Part shown: one piece after another, positions 45,297 to 55,100 of the stretch | Layout of the letters: each line of letters begins with the position of its first letter | How positions within the stretch are numbered: the stretch's first letter is position 1 | Assembly (NCBI GenBank): GCA_027486655.1 | Contig: JAIXOR010000034.1 | Coordinates: 39,827 to 103,826 of the forward strand | Source of the DNA: Verrucomicrobiaceae bacterium | GTDB lineage: Bacteria > Verrucomicrobiota > Verrucomicrobiia > Verrucomicrobiales > Akkermansiaceae | Direction: 5' to 3' | Length of the DNA stretch: 64,000 nucleotides | Program-made: the position numbers and the translations under genes | Notes under the pieces: generated by a model | Told to the model about the DNA's origin: nothing | The model's input: the letters and a program-made list of their open reading frames with translations, nothing else | Database searches by the model: none

Positions 45297-46627
45297 AGCC
45301 GGGATCGAAGCCTTGTCAGCGGAAAATACAAGAACCATGCAATCAACCAGGTCCCGAAGCCTGCCGCAGTCGCCACCGGGCTGCCGACAAACGACCACAC
45401 CAGCGCGGCCAGGGACATGATCAGGAAAACCAACGGAGGCAGGGGATACCACGGACAACGGAAGCTGCCCTCCGGAGCGAGTTTCAACCCGCGCGCGCGG
45501 AACACGCCGGCCACCGTGATCAACGAACAAAGCGTGAGCCCGGACTGGGTGTAGGTGAGGATGCCGCCGAAGTCCCCGAATCCGACAAAACCCAAAGCGA
45601 GCACCGCCACACACAGCGTGGCCCGGACCGGCACTCCGCCGCCGTTCGAGTGAGACAGGAATCCGAAGGCGGGTATGTCCGAACCCATCGCCACCAGCAC
45701 CCTCGGCCCCGCCCAGAGCAGTGCGCTCACCGACGCCACCAGTCCGGCGGACAGCAGCAGCGAAAACACGGCCGCCGCGTTTTCGCCGTAAAGCGAGCGT
45801 GCCGCCACATGCCCGACCTCAACCACACCCGCGAGTTCGCCCATCGGCGCCGCTTTCAGGAATGCGGCGTTGAGCAAGAGATAAAGGACCGTGACAATCA
45901 GCGAGCCGCCCATCAGCGCGATCACAAGAGTGCGACCGGGCCGTTCAACCTCCTCGGCGATGTAAACCGCCGCATTCCAGCCCGAGTAGGCGTAGAACAC
46001 AAACAGCAGCGACACCCCGAACGCCGGTTGGAAAATCAGTTTCAAGTCCACGGCCGGATCCGGGGCCCAGCGGATGTCTCCTCGACCGGGCGTCACCATC
46101 GCCGCGATGATGAATCCCACGATGAGTGCCAGTTTCAACAAGGTCGTTGCGGTCTGGAGGCCGGCACTCAGTCGCACACTCCTCAAATGCCCGAGCGTCA
46201 CCAGCACCAGGGCCACCGCGGCAATTCCTCGCGGCGGCAGGAAATCGAAGGCCCGGTGAGCGTAGCTGCCCAGTGCCAGGGCCGCGAGCGCCGCCGGCGC
46301 GGCGAAACCGATGACCAGGGAGAGAAGCCCCGCGGTCCAGCCAAGCGACGGATGATACAAGACCCCGAGAAACCGGTATTCTCCCCCGGACCTCGGTATC
46401 GCCGCCACCAGCTCGGCGTAAGTGAGTGCTCCGCACAGCGAGAGCAGCCCGCCCAGCAGCCACAACAGCAGAATCGCCGGACCGGAGGAAACCTCAGGAA
46501 CCTGATAGCCGAGGCTGGTGAAGACCCCGGTGCCGACCATGCTCGCGACCACCAGCGCGGTCGCCGGGATCCATCGCACCTTGGCCGGTTCATCCCTGGT
46601 TTCTCCCATCCGCGGCGAGCTTTCCAT
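45293..46627 (-). CDS. APC-superfamily amino-acid permease
   Basis: 444 residues from ATG 46627 (MESSPRMGETRDEP). Inner-membrane secondary transporter with about 12 hydrophobic segments, the first with the APC motif ALVVASMVGTGVFTSLG; later YAYSGWNAAVYIAEEVERPG is the conserved TM6 region. Substrate, probably a neutral or basic amino acid, cannot be read. Divergent from bamA across ~137 bp and overlapping the lipoprotein gene by four bases. Usual length for the family. Confidence 0.9.
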   Translation of the reverse strand: MESSPRMGETRDEPAKVRWIPATALVVASMVGTGVFTSLGYQVPEVSSGPAILLLWLLGGLLSLCGALTYAELVAAIPRSGGEYRFLGVLYHPSLGWTAGLLSLVIGFAAPAALAALALGSYAHRAFDFLPPRGIAAVALVLVTLGHLRSVRLSAGLQTATTLLKLALIVGFIIAAMVTPGRGDIRWAPDPAVDLKLIFQPAFGVSLLFVFYAYSGWNAAVYIAEEVERPGRTLVIALMGGSLIVTVLYLLLNAAFLKAAPMGELAGVVEVGHVAARSLYGENAAAVFSLLLSAGLVASVSALLWAGPRVLVAMGSDIPAFGFLSHSNGGGVPVRATLCVAVLALGFVGFGDFGGILTYTQSGLTLCSLITVAGVFRARGLKLAPEGSFRCPWYPLPPLVFLIMSLAALVWSFVGSPVATAAGFGTWLIAWFLYFPLTRLRSRL

Positions 46628-46764
46628 GTCCGGCCTTCCCACGACAAGCCGCTTGTCATGCCTTGTCGATCGCCAGATGCTTCGGAAATCCAAGAAAACA
46701 GCCGCTATTGACCTTGACGGACCCTGCCCTGCGCGGGCTTTATTCATCCATCCTTCCCACCCGC

Positions 46765-49146
46765 ATGCGCATTCCGATTGCTCCCCACACCTACATGCCG
46801 CGTGGCATGGGTCAATTCGCCGCCCTCGGTTCCGTCGTTCTCATGGCACTTGCAGGGAGCCTGCACGGCCAGGATTTCGAAGGCAAAACCATCTCCCAGG
46901 TCGTCATCCGCTACCGCGGAGCCAAGACGGTGAACGAGGAACTCCTCCGCAACCAGATGACCTCCAAGGCCGGTGCCCCTTACCGCGCCGAGAACCTCGA
47001 CAAGGACATCACCTCTCTTTACGAATCCGGACTCGTGGATGACGTCCGCTTCCTCGCCGAACCGGTCGGTGACCGCGTCAACCTCATCGCGGAAGTCACC
47101 ACCCGCTCGGTGGTGGATGGCGTCGGCTTCGTTGGCAACACGGTGTTCACCGACCAGAAGCTCGCCAAGGAGACCAAGCTGAAATCCGGCGGCGTCATGA
47201 GCGATGCCGAAGTGCTCGAAGCCCGCCGCAACATCGAGAAATACTATCAGGGATACGGTTACCCGGACATCGCGGTCTCCCACCGCATCCAGCCCACCGG
47301 GCAGGAGGGGCGTTCCGATCTCATTTTCATCATCGATGAGGGCTCCAAGAACGAGGTTCGCAAGATCCGCTTCGAGGGCAACACCGTCTTCACTGATCCG
47401 GAACTCCGCAAGGAGATGAAAACCAAGGAAAAGGGCTGGTTCTCCTGGCTTACCAAGTCCGGGCGCATCGAGTCCAACCAACTGGATACGGACCTGGATG
47501 CCATCCTCGACTACTACCGCAGCAAGGGATACCTCCGCGCCAGCAGCCCGGGAATCCGCCGCGAGCCCGTCAAGGACGGTCGCGTGGACCTGATCATCCC
47601 GATCGTCGAGGGTGAGAAATACACCGTCTCCGGCGTCGGCTTCGGCAAAATGAGTGTCTTCAAGCCCGAGGAGCTCTACCCCGCGCTCACCCTCAACGGA
47701 AACGATCCGTATTCGTCCAAAAAGATGCGCGACGACATCACCATGATCCGCAGCTACTACGGATCCCGTGGATATGCTGACGCCACCGTGGTCCCGGACA
47801 TCCGCGACGCCGGCCCCAACCGCGTCAACATCATCTACCGCATCACCGAAGGATCCCGCTTCCGCGTCGGCCGCGTGAACATCGCCGGCAATACCAAGAC
47901 CCAGGACAAGGTCATCCGCCGGGAAATCCCGCTCAAACCCGGTGATTGGTTCAACTCGGTGGACCTCGATACCACCAAGTCCCGCCTGCAAACCCTCAAC
48001 TACTTCAGCGATGTCCAGGCCACCGGCGCTTCGTCCGGCGGCGGATACCGCGACGTCAACGTGCTCGTCGAGGAAAAGGCCACCGGATCCGTCGGCGTCG
48101 GTGTCGGTTTCAGCTCGGTGGACAGCATCGTCGGCTTCCTCACCCTCGAGCAGTCGAACTTCAACCTGTTCAACCCCTGGAACTTCACCGGTGGCGGTCA
48201 ACGCTTCGCGATGAACCTCCGCCTCGGTGCCGAACGCTCGGAAGCCAGCATCTCGCTCGTAGAGCCCTGGTTCCTCGACCGCCAGCTCGCACTCGGTGGC
48301 GAGTTGTTCTACAAGCAGTCCGATTACTTCAACGACTGGTATGAGCAAACCAACGCCGGTGCCGCCATCTCGCTGCGCAAGCCGCTCGGTTCCCACAGCT
48401 CGATCAAGGGCGAATACCGCATCGAAAACGTCAACATCGACTCCGAGGTCGACTCCACCGACTTCATCGACGAGAACTTCGTCGGCGACAACGGATCGAA
48501 CTCCGAGCTCTCCGAGGAGAAAATCGGCGGCGACTTCCTGCGCAGCGCCATCGGCCTGAGCTTCATCTACGACACCCGCGATGACAACATCCTGCCACGC
48601 AGCGGTCACAAGGTGGACCTGGGGCTGACCTACGCCGGTCTCGGCGGAGATGTGGACACGCTCACCCTCTCCATGCAGGGATCCAAGTATTGGAACCTGA
48701 AATGGGATTCGATTCTCTCCATCAATGGCGAGCTCGCCTTTGTGGACGGCATCGGTGATGACGAGATCCCCGTCTTCGAGCGCATGTTCCTCGGTGGCGG
48801 CCGCACGCTCCGTGGCTTCGAGTTCCGCGACGTCGGTCCGCGCGATGTCGATTACACAAACGACGTCTACGGCGGCAACTCGCTTGGCTACGTGACCCTC
48901 GAATACACGGTGCCCATCATCGAAACCGTCCGCGCCGCCGTGTTTTCGGACACCGGCTTCGTCAATCAGGACAGCTGGGATCCCAGCCCCAGCGAGATCT
49001 ACAGCGACGTGGGTCTCGGTATCCGCCTGAGACTGCCCATCAGCCCGCTGCCGCTCGCCTTCGACTACGCCATCCCGATCGCCACCCCGGACGAAGAGGC
49101 GGACAAGGGCGGCCAGTTCAACTTCTACATGAACTACCAATACTGA
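46765..49146 (+). CDS. bamA: Outer-membrane assembly factor BamA (Omp85)
   Basis: 793 residues from ATG 46765, which precedes a hydrophobic signal segment ending SLHGQ. Central component of the machine that folds beta-barrels into the outer membrane. Five POTRA-like units fill residues ~35-430 (typical pieces VGFVGNTVFTDQKL, IRFEGNTVFTDPELRKEM, VNIAGNTKTQDKVIRREI), then the C-terminal barrel with the lid-loop LRGFEFRDVGPRD and an aromatic last residue (FNFYMNYQY). A Gram-negative envelope is therefore expected. Followed by an intrinsic terminator at 49184-49213. No skp or lpx genes follow, unlike enteric bacteria. Confidence 0.95.
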   Translation: MRIPIAPHTYMPRGMGQFAALGSVVLMALAGSLHGQDFEGKTISQVVIRYRGAKTVNEELLRNQMTSKAGAPYRAENLDKDITSLYESGLVDDVRFLAEPVGDRVNLIAEVTTRSVVDGVGFVGNTVFTDQKLAKETKLKSGGVMSDAEVLEARRNIEKYYQGYGYPDIAVSHRIQPTGQEGRSDLIFIIDEGSKNEVRKIRFEGNTVFTDPELRKEMKTKEKGWFSWLTKSGRIESNQLDTDLDAILDYYRSKGYLRASSPGIRREPVKDGRVDLIIPIVEGEKYTVSGVGFGKMSVFKPEELYPALTLNGNDPYSSKKMRDDITMIRSYYGSRGYADATVVPDIRDAGPNRVNIIYRITEGSRFRVGRVNIAGNTKTQDKVIRREIPLKPGDWFNSVDLDTTKSRLQTLNYFSDVQATGASSGGGYRDVNVLVEEKATGSVGVGVGFSSVDSIVGFLTLEQSNFNLFNPWNFTGGGQRFAMNLRLGAERSEASISLVEPWFLDRQLALGGELFYKQSDYFNDWYEQTNAGAAISLRKPLGSHSSIKGEYRIENVNIDSEVDSTDFIDENFVGDNGSNSELSEEKIGGDFLRSAIGLSFIYDTRDDNILPRSGHKVDLGLTYAGLGGDVDTLTLSMQGSKYWNLKWDSILSINGELAFVDGIGDDEIPVFERMFLGGGRTLRGFEFRDVGPRDVDYTNDVYGGNSLGYVTLEYTVPIIETVRAAVFSDTGFVNQDSWDPSPSEIYSDVGLGIRLRLPISPLPLAFDYAIPIATPDEEADKGGQFNFYMNYQY

Positions 49147-49183
49147 TCCGCCCGCCGGACAGGTTCCCATCGTTTCCGACGAG

Positions 49184-49213
49184 GCCGGGCCCTCCCAAGG
49201 GGTCCGGCTTTTT
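49184..49213 (+). terminator. Intrinsic terminator of bamA
   Basis: GCCGG(G)CCC loop GGG(GT)CCGGC followed by TTTTT, 38 bp after the bamA stop. Confidence 0.75.
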
Positions 49214-49266
49214 GCCGCCCGCATCCGTCGCGCCGGGATCGGTGATGCGATCCTCCCGCCCGGAAA

Positions 49267-49584
49267 TCAGGAAAACCGCAGGTCCTTCGATGGATCCAGC
49301 TCGAAGTCCAAGGCAAATTGCGCCAGCACGTTCGGCCGGATCAGCTTCTCCATGAACTTCAGATGGAAGGGATCGTCCTGCACGATCCGCAGCTTTTCCA
49401 ACGAGTTCACCTCGATGGCCACGAAGAAGCGCCACTGGGAGTCGGTGTCGATGTTGCGGCCCGACTTCACTCCGAGCACCTCGGGGATCTTCAACAGAAG
49501 GCTGCGGCTGCCGCGCACCAGCTCTTCGAGCGTGGCATCGTCCACCTCCGGCTTGAGCTGGAAATAGACGACGTGGTGGATCAT
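49267..49584 (-). CDS. Dabb-family stress-responsive A/B-barrel protein
   Basis: 105 residues, full length for the family. Opens with MIHHVVYFQLKPEVDDATLE and contains WRFFVAIEVNSLEKLRIVQD and DPFHLKFMEKLIRPNV, the ferredoxin-like alpha+beta fold of dimeric A/B barrels. Cytoplasmic; function of most members unknown. Starts 10 bp after the nuoA stop, so likely co-transcribed with it. Confidence 0.85.
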   Translation of the reverse strand: MIHHVVYFQLKPEVDDATLEELVRGSRSLLLKIPEVLGVKSGRNIDTDSQWRFFVAIEVNSLEKLRIVQDDPFHLKFMEKLIRPNVLAQFALDFELDPSKDLRFS

Positions 49585-49594
49585 CCGGATGGGC

Positions 49595-49966
49595 TCAGGA
49601 TTTCCAGTTCAACGCGCCCTTCTTGAGCGCATAGACGTAAGCCACCACCAGGATGCCGGCAAATCCGGCCATGCTGGCCAGAGCGGTGGGGCCCTCGGCG
49701 ATCAAATCGCGGAACTGCACCGCCCACGGATACATGAAGACCACCTCGATGTCGAAAAGCACGAACAGCATCGCCACCAGGTAGAACTTCACCGAGAAGC
49801 GCGGCGATCCCTCGCCCACCGGCAGCATCCCGCACTCGTATGGCAAATCCTTCGTCGCATTCCGCTTCGCCGAACGGCCGAAGACCACGCTCGCACCGAG
49901 AACCATCACCGCGAAACCGAGCGCGACGATCACTTGAAGGAGGACGGGAAGATATTGCTCTGGCAT
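49595..49966 (-). CDS. nuoA: NADH-quinone oxidoreductase subunit A
   Basis: 123 residues, the normal size. Small membrane subunit of respiratory complex I, near the quinone site. Three hydrophobic helices and the conserved loop between the first two: YECGMLPVGEGSPRFSVKFY, followed by LFVLFDIEVVFMYPWAV with the key Glu and Asp. Complex I genes are usually in one nuoA-N cluster; here nuoA has no other nuo gene beside it in the window, so the cluster is split. Downstream partner is the Dabb gene (10 bp). Confidence 0.93.
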   Translation of the reverse strand: MPEQYLPVLLQVIVALGFAVMVLGASVVFGRSAKRNATKDLPYECGMLPVGEGSPRFSVKFYLVAMLFVLFDIEVVFMYPWAVQFRDLIAEGPTALASMAGFAGILVVAYVYALKKGALNWKS

Positions 49967-50020
49967 GTGAGGGCAGGGGAGTGCGCCCCGGTCTTAGGCC
50001 CCGGGACCGGCCTTGGGTAG

Positions 50021-50055
50021 AAAAAAAACCCGCGTCCTCGGAAAGAACGCGGGTT
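50021..50055 (-). terminator. Strong intrinsic terminator (minus strand)
   Basis: On the minus strand AACCCGCGT, an 11-base loop, ACGCGGGTT, then a run of eight T. Perfect nine-base stem; it ends the gene at 50081-50398 and separates it from nuoA. Confidence 0.9.
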
Positions 50056-50080
50056 TCCTGGAAATTCGAACCGTCGGGGA

Positions 50081-50398
50081 TCAATCCTGGGCGGCGGCAT
50101 CCTGGGCGGCCGCATAGGCACTCGAGGCCTCATGGACGCGGGACGTGCCCTTGTATTCCTTGCCGATCTTTTCGACCAGACCACGGGTCACCAGGTTCTG
50201 CAGCTTCTCATAAGCACGCAGACGGAGCATCTCCTCCCCGCCGCTCACGGCGTTGCGCAGCTTCAGATTCGCGAAAACCCTCTCAAACAGGTCGTTGAAA
50301 CCGAAAACTTTCTTCTCAGAAAGAACACTGCAAAGCTCATCAGTGACATGGTCAGGAAGGCGGCGTGAGAATCGGGTACGTTTCGTGGTGATTGCCAT
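50081..50398 (-). CDS. Small conserved-looking hypothetical protein
   Basis: 105 residues from ATG 50398 (MAITTKRTRFSRRLPDHV). Predicted helical and basic, with a middle segment (MLRLRAYEKLQNLVTRGLVE) that looks like a winged-helix recognition region, and an Ala/Gln/Asp tail (SSAYAAAQDAAAQD). A DNA- or RNA-binding role is possible. Divergent from rpmE2 with an AT-rich palindrome between; followed by a strong terminator, so it forms its own unit. Confidence 0.75.
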   Translation of the reverse strand: MAITTKRTRFSRRLPDHVTDELCSVLSEKKVFGFNDLFERVFANLKLRNAVSGGEEMLRLRAYEKLQNLVTRGLVEKIGKEYKGTSRVHEASSAYAAAQDAAAQD

Positions 50399-50482
50399 AA
50401 CGCCGCCACCATACACCCCTGGCCGCCGAAAGCGACTCAAAAAACGGGCAAAGATCCCAAACCAACAAAGATATTTTGCAAG

Positions 50483-50496
50483 TCTTAAATTTAAGA
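50483..50496. promoter_or_regulatory. AT-rich perfect palindrome between divergent genes, candidate operator
   Basis: TCTTAAATTTAAGA, a perfect 14-base palindrome, flanked by TGCAA and TTTTGC that extend the dyad imperfectly. It lies 85 bp upstream of the small minus-strand gene and 108 bp upstream of rpmE2. Zinc-independent L31 genes are often repressed by Zur at AT-rich palindromes, so a metal-dependent operator is one reading. Confidence 0.4.
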
Positions 50497-50603
50497 TTTT
50501 GCGAATTTAGAATATGGGTCCCGATGCCAGCTTGACAGCAAGGGCATTTCCGACATTCTCCGCGTCCCGGCGCGTCGGAAACGTGGCGGCACCCCAGATT
50601 CCC

Positions 50604-50873
50604 ATGAAAAAGGACATTCATCCGAAATACAATCCGGTCGTCTTCGTGGACATGACCACCGGCAAGCGCTTCATCACCCGCTCGACCAAGTCTTCCGAGA
50701 AGAAGGAAGTCATCGACGGCGTGGAGCACAGCGTCATCTCGATCGGCATCACGTCCGATTCCCACCCCTTCTTCACCGGCCTCGCCCAGTTTGTGGACAC
50801 CGAGGGCCGCATCGACAAATTCCAGAAGCGTTTCGGAGCCGTCCGCCGCGTCGGCAAGCCGAAACTCGACTGA
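50604..50873 (+). CDS. rpmE2: 50S ribosomal protein L31, type B (zinc-free)
   Basis: 89 residues from ATG 50604. Type B L31: MKKDIHPKYNPVVFVDMTTG, later STKSSEKKEVIDGVEHSV and SHPFFTGLAQFVDTEGRIDK. It has no Cys, so lacks the CxxC zinc site of type A. Part of the large subunit, contacting the small subunit. Followed by an intrinsic terminator at 50903-50933. A palindrome lies upstream at 50483-50496. Confidence 0.95.
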   Translation: MKKDIHPKYNPVVFVDMTTGKRFITRSTKSSEKKEVIDGVEHSVISIGITSDSHPFFTGLAQFVDTEGRIDKFQKRFGAVRRVGKPKLD

Positions 50874-50902
50874 TCGCAGCCGATCCGTCCGTTTCTCCAA
50901 AG

Positions 50903-50933
50903 CGCCCGTCCGCCACCCGCGGCCGGGCGTTTT
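50903..50933 (+). terminator. Intrinsic terminator of rpmE2
   Basis: CGCCCG, 15-base loop, CGGGCG, then TTTTGTTT, 30 bp after the stop codon. Confidence 0.8.
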
Positions 50934-50981
50934 GTTTGCTCTTCACTTGCCTCTCCGGATCTGGTTGCGGATGGTCGCCGC

Positions 50982-51752
50982 GTGCTTGCGAAACGAATCA
51001 TCCCCTGCCTGGACGTGACCGACGGCCGCGTGGTCAAAGGCGTGAACTTCGTCGATCTGATCGATGCCGGGGATCCGGTGGAGGCGGCCATGGCCTACAA
51101 CGCCCAGCAGGCCGACGAGCTCGTGTTTCTCGACATCACCGCCTCCTCGGACAACCGGGCGACGATGGTGGACGTGGTGAGGCGCACGGCCGAGCACTGT
51201 TTCATTCCCCTTACGGTGGGCGGAGGCATCCGTTCGGTGGAAAACATGCGGGAAATGCTGCTCGCCGGAGCGGACAAGGTGGGCGTGAACACCTCGGCGG
51301 TCACCAATCCGGGCCTCGTCGATGAGGGGGCGAAAACCTTCGGCAGCCAGTGCATCGTCGTGGCGATCGACGCCAAACGCGAAGGTCCCGGAAAATGGGG
51401 GGTCTACACCCACGGCGGCCGCAAACCCGTGGGCCTTGATGCCGTGGAATGGGCCAAGGAAGTCTGGCGCCGCGGTGCCGGCGAGATTCTTCTCACCAGC
51501 ATGGACGCCGATGGCACCCAGGCCGGCTACGACATCGAACTCACCGCCGCGGTCTCGTCCGCGGTCGGCATTCCCGTCATCGCCAGCGGCGGCGCCGGAA
51601 ATCTCGACCACATGGTGGAGGTGCTCGACAAGGGCAAGGCGGACGCCGTGCTCGCGGCCAGCATTTTCCACTTTGGCAAGCACACCGTTGGTGAGGCAAA
51701 ACGCCACTTCGCCGCCCACGGCGTCCCGGTGAGGCCGCTGGTCGGCGCTTGA
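50982..51752 (+). CDS. hisF: Imidazole glycerol phosphate synthase, cyclase subunit
   Basis: 256 residues from a GTG ([20 protein letters not shown]), the usual HisF start. Forms a complex with HisH and makes imidazole glycerol phosphate and AICAR in histidine synthesis, in the cytoplasm. Complete (beta/alpha)8 barrel: catalytic Asp11 in IIPCLDV and the second Asp in [11 protein letters not shown], phosphate sites VGGGIRS and IASGGAGN. Not next to other his genes in this window. 442 bp without a gene follow. Confidence 0.95.
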   Translation: MLAKRIIPCLDVTDGRVVKGVNFVDLIDAGDPVEAAMAYNAQQADELVFLDITASSDNRATMVDVVRRTAEHCFIPLTVGGGIRSVENMREMLLAGADKVGVNTSAVTNPGLVDEGAKTFGSQCIVVAIDAKREGPGKWGVYTHGGRKPVGLDAVEWAKEVWRRGAGEILLTSMDADGTQAGYDIELTAAVSSAVGIPVIASGGAGNLDHMVEVLDKGKADAVLAASIFHFGKHTVGEAKRHFAAHGVPVRPLVGA

Positions 51753-52194
51753 GGATGTCCGCCGCCCGCTGTTTTCCGGCAGGCGTCCCTGGCAGGTCCG
51801 GATGCCGGAACATGGCGGATTTCCGCATCCGGGCGCAGCGCTCCCTTGTGGGTTGAGCCTGCTTTGGAACAGCCGATGAGCCACATGTCTCGCGGTGGTT
51901 TCTCCATGCTGTAAAAGAAATTTGAGCAGAAGAATGCCTCACTTGTTTCTTCACGGTGAGAGGGATGCCATTTAAGGGATCATGCTTTACTTGGAAATTT
52001 ATGGATTCTGCTTCATTTGCCTCCGTCCGATCAACGCATGCCGAAACCGGCATCCAGAGGCGCAGGATTCGAGTTTCAGCGCGCCGGCTCCGATCTGAGG
52101 GACCTTGTTCCCCTCTCGCCACGGCGCTGCGTCCACATGGCTTTTGTTTGCCCGTGTCTGTCTTGAATTCCGAATCCTCCAATCCAATACCTCC
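51753..52194. other. Intergenic region, 442 bp
   Basis: Between hisF and the third PATR giant. The first ~140 bp are GC-rich; 51900-52020 is AT-richer and could hold the promoter of the giant. I see no riboswitch, tRNA or repeat. Not explained. Confidence 0.4.
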
Positions 52195-55100
52195 ATGAAA
52201 CTCAAATCAGGGAATCCGTTTCGCTGCGCCCTCGTTTCGGCGTTTGCTGTCAGCTCCATCCTGTTCCAATCCCAATCCGCGTCCGCGGGTGATTTCTACT
52301 GGGACATCAATGGTGACACGGCCGGCGCAGGCGGAGCCACCCCATCCGCAAACTGGGATGATGCCAACTGGTCGTTCTCCGCAGCCGGAGACGTCGCGAC
52401 GGAAGCCCTGGTCGATGGCGACACCCCGGTCTTCGCGGCGGGATCGGATGCAACGGGCGCTTACACCGTCAACCTCGCCGGGACATTCACCCTGCCCGGA
52501 CTGAAGGTGGAGGAAGGATTCCCCACCATCAGCGGTGCCGGCACCTTGAATTTCAGTTCTGCTTCGACCACTCTCGACATTCCCGCCGGCTCGGGCCTCT
52601 CCATCAACACCGCCATTTCCGCAGGTGCCAACAGCCTGATCAAAAACGGAAACGGCGATCTTTCGATCGGCGGAAACACCACTCTCGGCGGCGAACTCAG
52701 ACTCAATGGTGGCGCGCTTTCGATCAGCTCCACGGTGGGAAATCTCGATAAAATCAGTTTCCAGTGGAACTACACCTCGGCCCAGACCCTCAACATCCTG
52801 CCCGGGGCCAATGTCACCACCAACCGCTTCGTCATGGCGGACCTCTATTACTCGGAAAGCACCGTAAGCCAGTCTGGCGGCACGCTGAATGTGGTGGGCA
52901 ACAATGACACGAACTCGACCAGCGCCTCGTTTCTCATCGGCCACTGGGGATATGGGTCCACCTGTGTGTACGGACTTTCCGGTGGCACGCTCAATTCGCA
53001 GAGTGCCAGGCTCAGCCTCGGTTGGGATCGCAGCGGCGTGCAGTTCAACCAAAGCGGAGGCACCGCCAATCTTCTCGGAATCAACCTGAACAACGGCCGC
53101 GGAAACCCCGCCTCATACAACCTCAGCGGAGGCCGGCTGAACCTCGGCAGCGGGGGCATCAACAACCAATCGAACAAGTCCATCAACGTCGGGCAGGCAA
53201 CCATCGGCGCCATCGGAAACTGGATCTCCACGAAAAACATCCGACTCACCGGCGCAGGCAACCTCACCGTCGACACGCTGGACGCCATCGATGGCACCAC
53301 CGCCCGCAACATCTCCTTCACCGGCGGGGTGAGCCAGGATGCGGCCGCGGGAATCACCAAGGTGGGCGCGGGCACCCTCGCCGTCTCCGGCACCGTGAAC
53401 TACACCGGTGACACCCTCATCAACGGCGGCACCTTCCTGCCCGGCCCGAACTTCACTTCGTCGCTGCTCGTGGTCAACCCGGGGGGCTCCCTCGGGGCCG
53501 GCACCTTGAGCACTCCCGGCGTCAGCCTGGTCAATGATGTGGATCTGAACGGAGGCAACCTCGCCCTCAGGGTGGGGGCCGCCTTTGACCAGATCGACGC
53601 CACCAATGTGAACGTCAACCAACCCTCCACCATCGAGGTGGTGCCTTCGCAGCAACTCAACGTCAACGATGAGTTCGTGGTGTTGAAATACCTGGATCTC
53701 ACCGGGCTTGGATTCGCCGGCCTGTCTCCCGCGGCTCTTCCCAATCCGCACTACAGCGCTTCGTTGATCGATGACAGCGCCAACAGCCAGGTGATTCTCA
53801 AGATCACCGGTGCGGACTCGTTGATCTGGACCGGTGCGGCCGGAAATGTCTGGGATGTGAACAACGCGCTGAGCTGGAAGCTTGCCAGCGGGCTTCCCGG
53901 CACCGTTTCGAGCAAGTTCTATGATTCGGACGTCGTCGTCTTCGATGATTCTTCGTCGGTGGGCTCCGTGGCGCTGTCCGGCACCATCAAGCCCGCATCG
54001 ATCACCGTGAACAACAGCGTGACGCCCTATGCGTTCAGTGGCGCTCCGATCGGCGGAGGGGCCTCGTTGACGAAGTCCGGGACCGCTTCTCTGGATCTAT
54101 CAGGAGCCAATCTCTTCAGCGGCGCGGTGAGTATCCAGGGCGGCACGGTGATCACCAGCACGCCCACCAGTCTCGGAACGGGGTCCACGGCGGTCACCCT
54201 GGGCACCAATGCGACACTGCGGAACACGGCGTCTTTCACGCTCTCCCGGAGTCTCCTCCTCACGGGAGGCACCGCCGGAATCCAATCCGATGCCGGCACC
54301 ACCCTCACGCTCGGCACGCCCTTCTCCGGTGGTGGCAACTTGACGAAGTCCGGTGATGGAAGACTGCGGCTCCAGTCCTACACCAACAACTCGTTCGGTG
54401 GAACCAGCATCACGGTGGCAGATGGAACGCTGGAAATGGCTGGCGGTGCCTTCAATGCCTACATCGGCATCCCGTCGATCACCGTTTCCGCCGGGGCCGA
54501 ACTGGTCATTCCTCCGGGAGCCTTCCACGCGCTCGGCGGTGCCTTCACCACCTGCCCCACCATCAACCTGAACGGAGGAACCTTCCTCGTCGGACAGGAG
54601 CAATATCTGGATGCCCTCAACCTGACCGGGGCCGTGATCCAACAGAACGGGGGAAATCCCGAACTGCGGACGGACTACAACTTCCAGCTCCACACCTTCC
54701 CCTCATCGACCACATCCGTTTACGGCAGTGGAATGATCCTTAACGAAAGAAACCGTCCTGCGAGGTTCACCGTGGATGACGGACCGGCGGCGATCGACTT
54801 CCACTTCAGCGGCACGATCACCCGGAATGGTTCGCCGCCGAGCCCGTTCACCAAGGACGGAGCCGGTAAAATGGTGGTCGACAGCGATCTCGACCTTCCT
54901 TCCGGCGGTACCATCGCCGCAGGTGTGATGCAGTTGGGCAATGGCGGAGCTTCCGGCAGCCTGGGAAGCGGGCCGCTCACCAACAACGCGACGCTCGTCA
55001 TCAACCGCTCCGATGAGCTGATCATTCCCGGAGTGATCAGCGGAACGGGATCCTTGATCCAATCCGGCTCCGGAACCACCGTGCTCGGCGGTGCCAATAC

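Noticed and set aside
46744..49224. 826-codon minus-strand frame covering bamA
   Set aside because: Complete overlap with well-supported bamA; no family features.
50532..50560. TTGACA at 50532 as a sigma-70 promoter for rpmE2
   Set aside because: The matching -10 is poor (CATTCT), and TAGAAT at 50508 lacks a -35; not strong enough to annotate.
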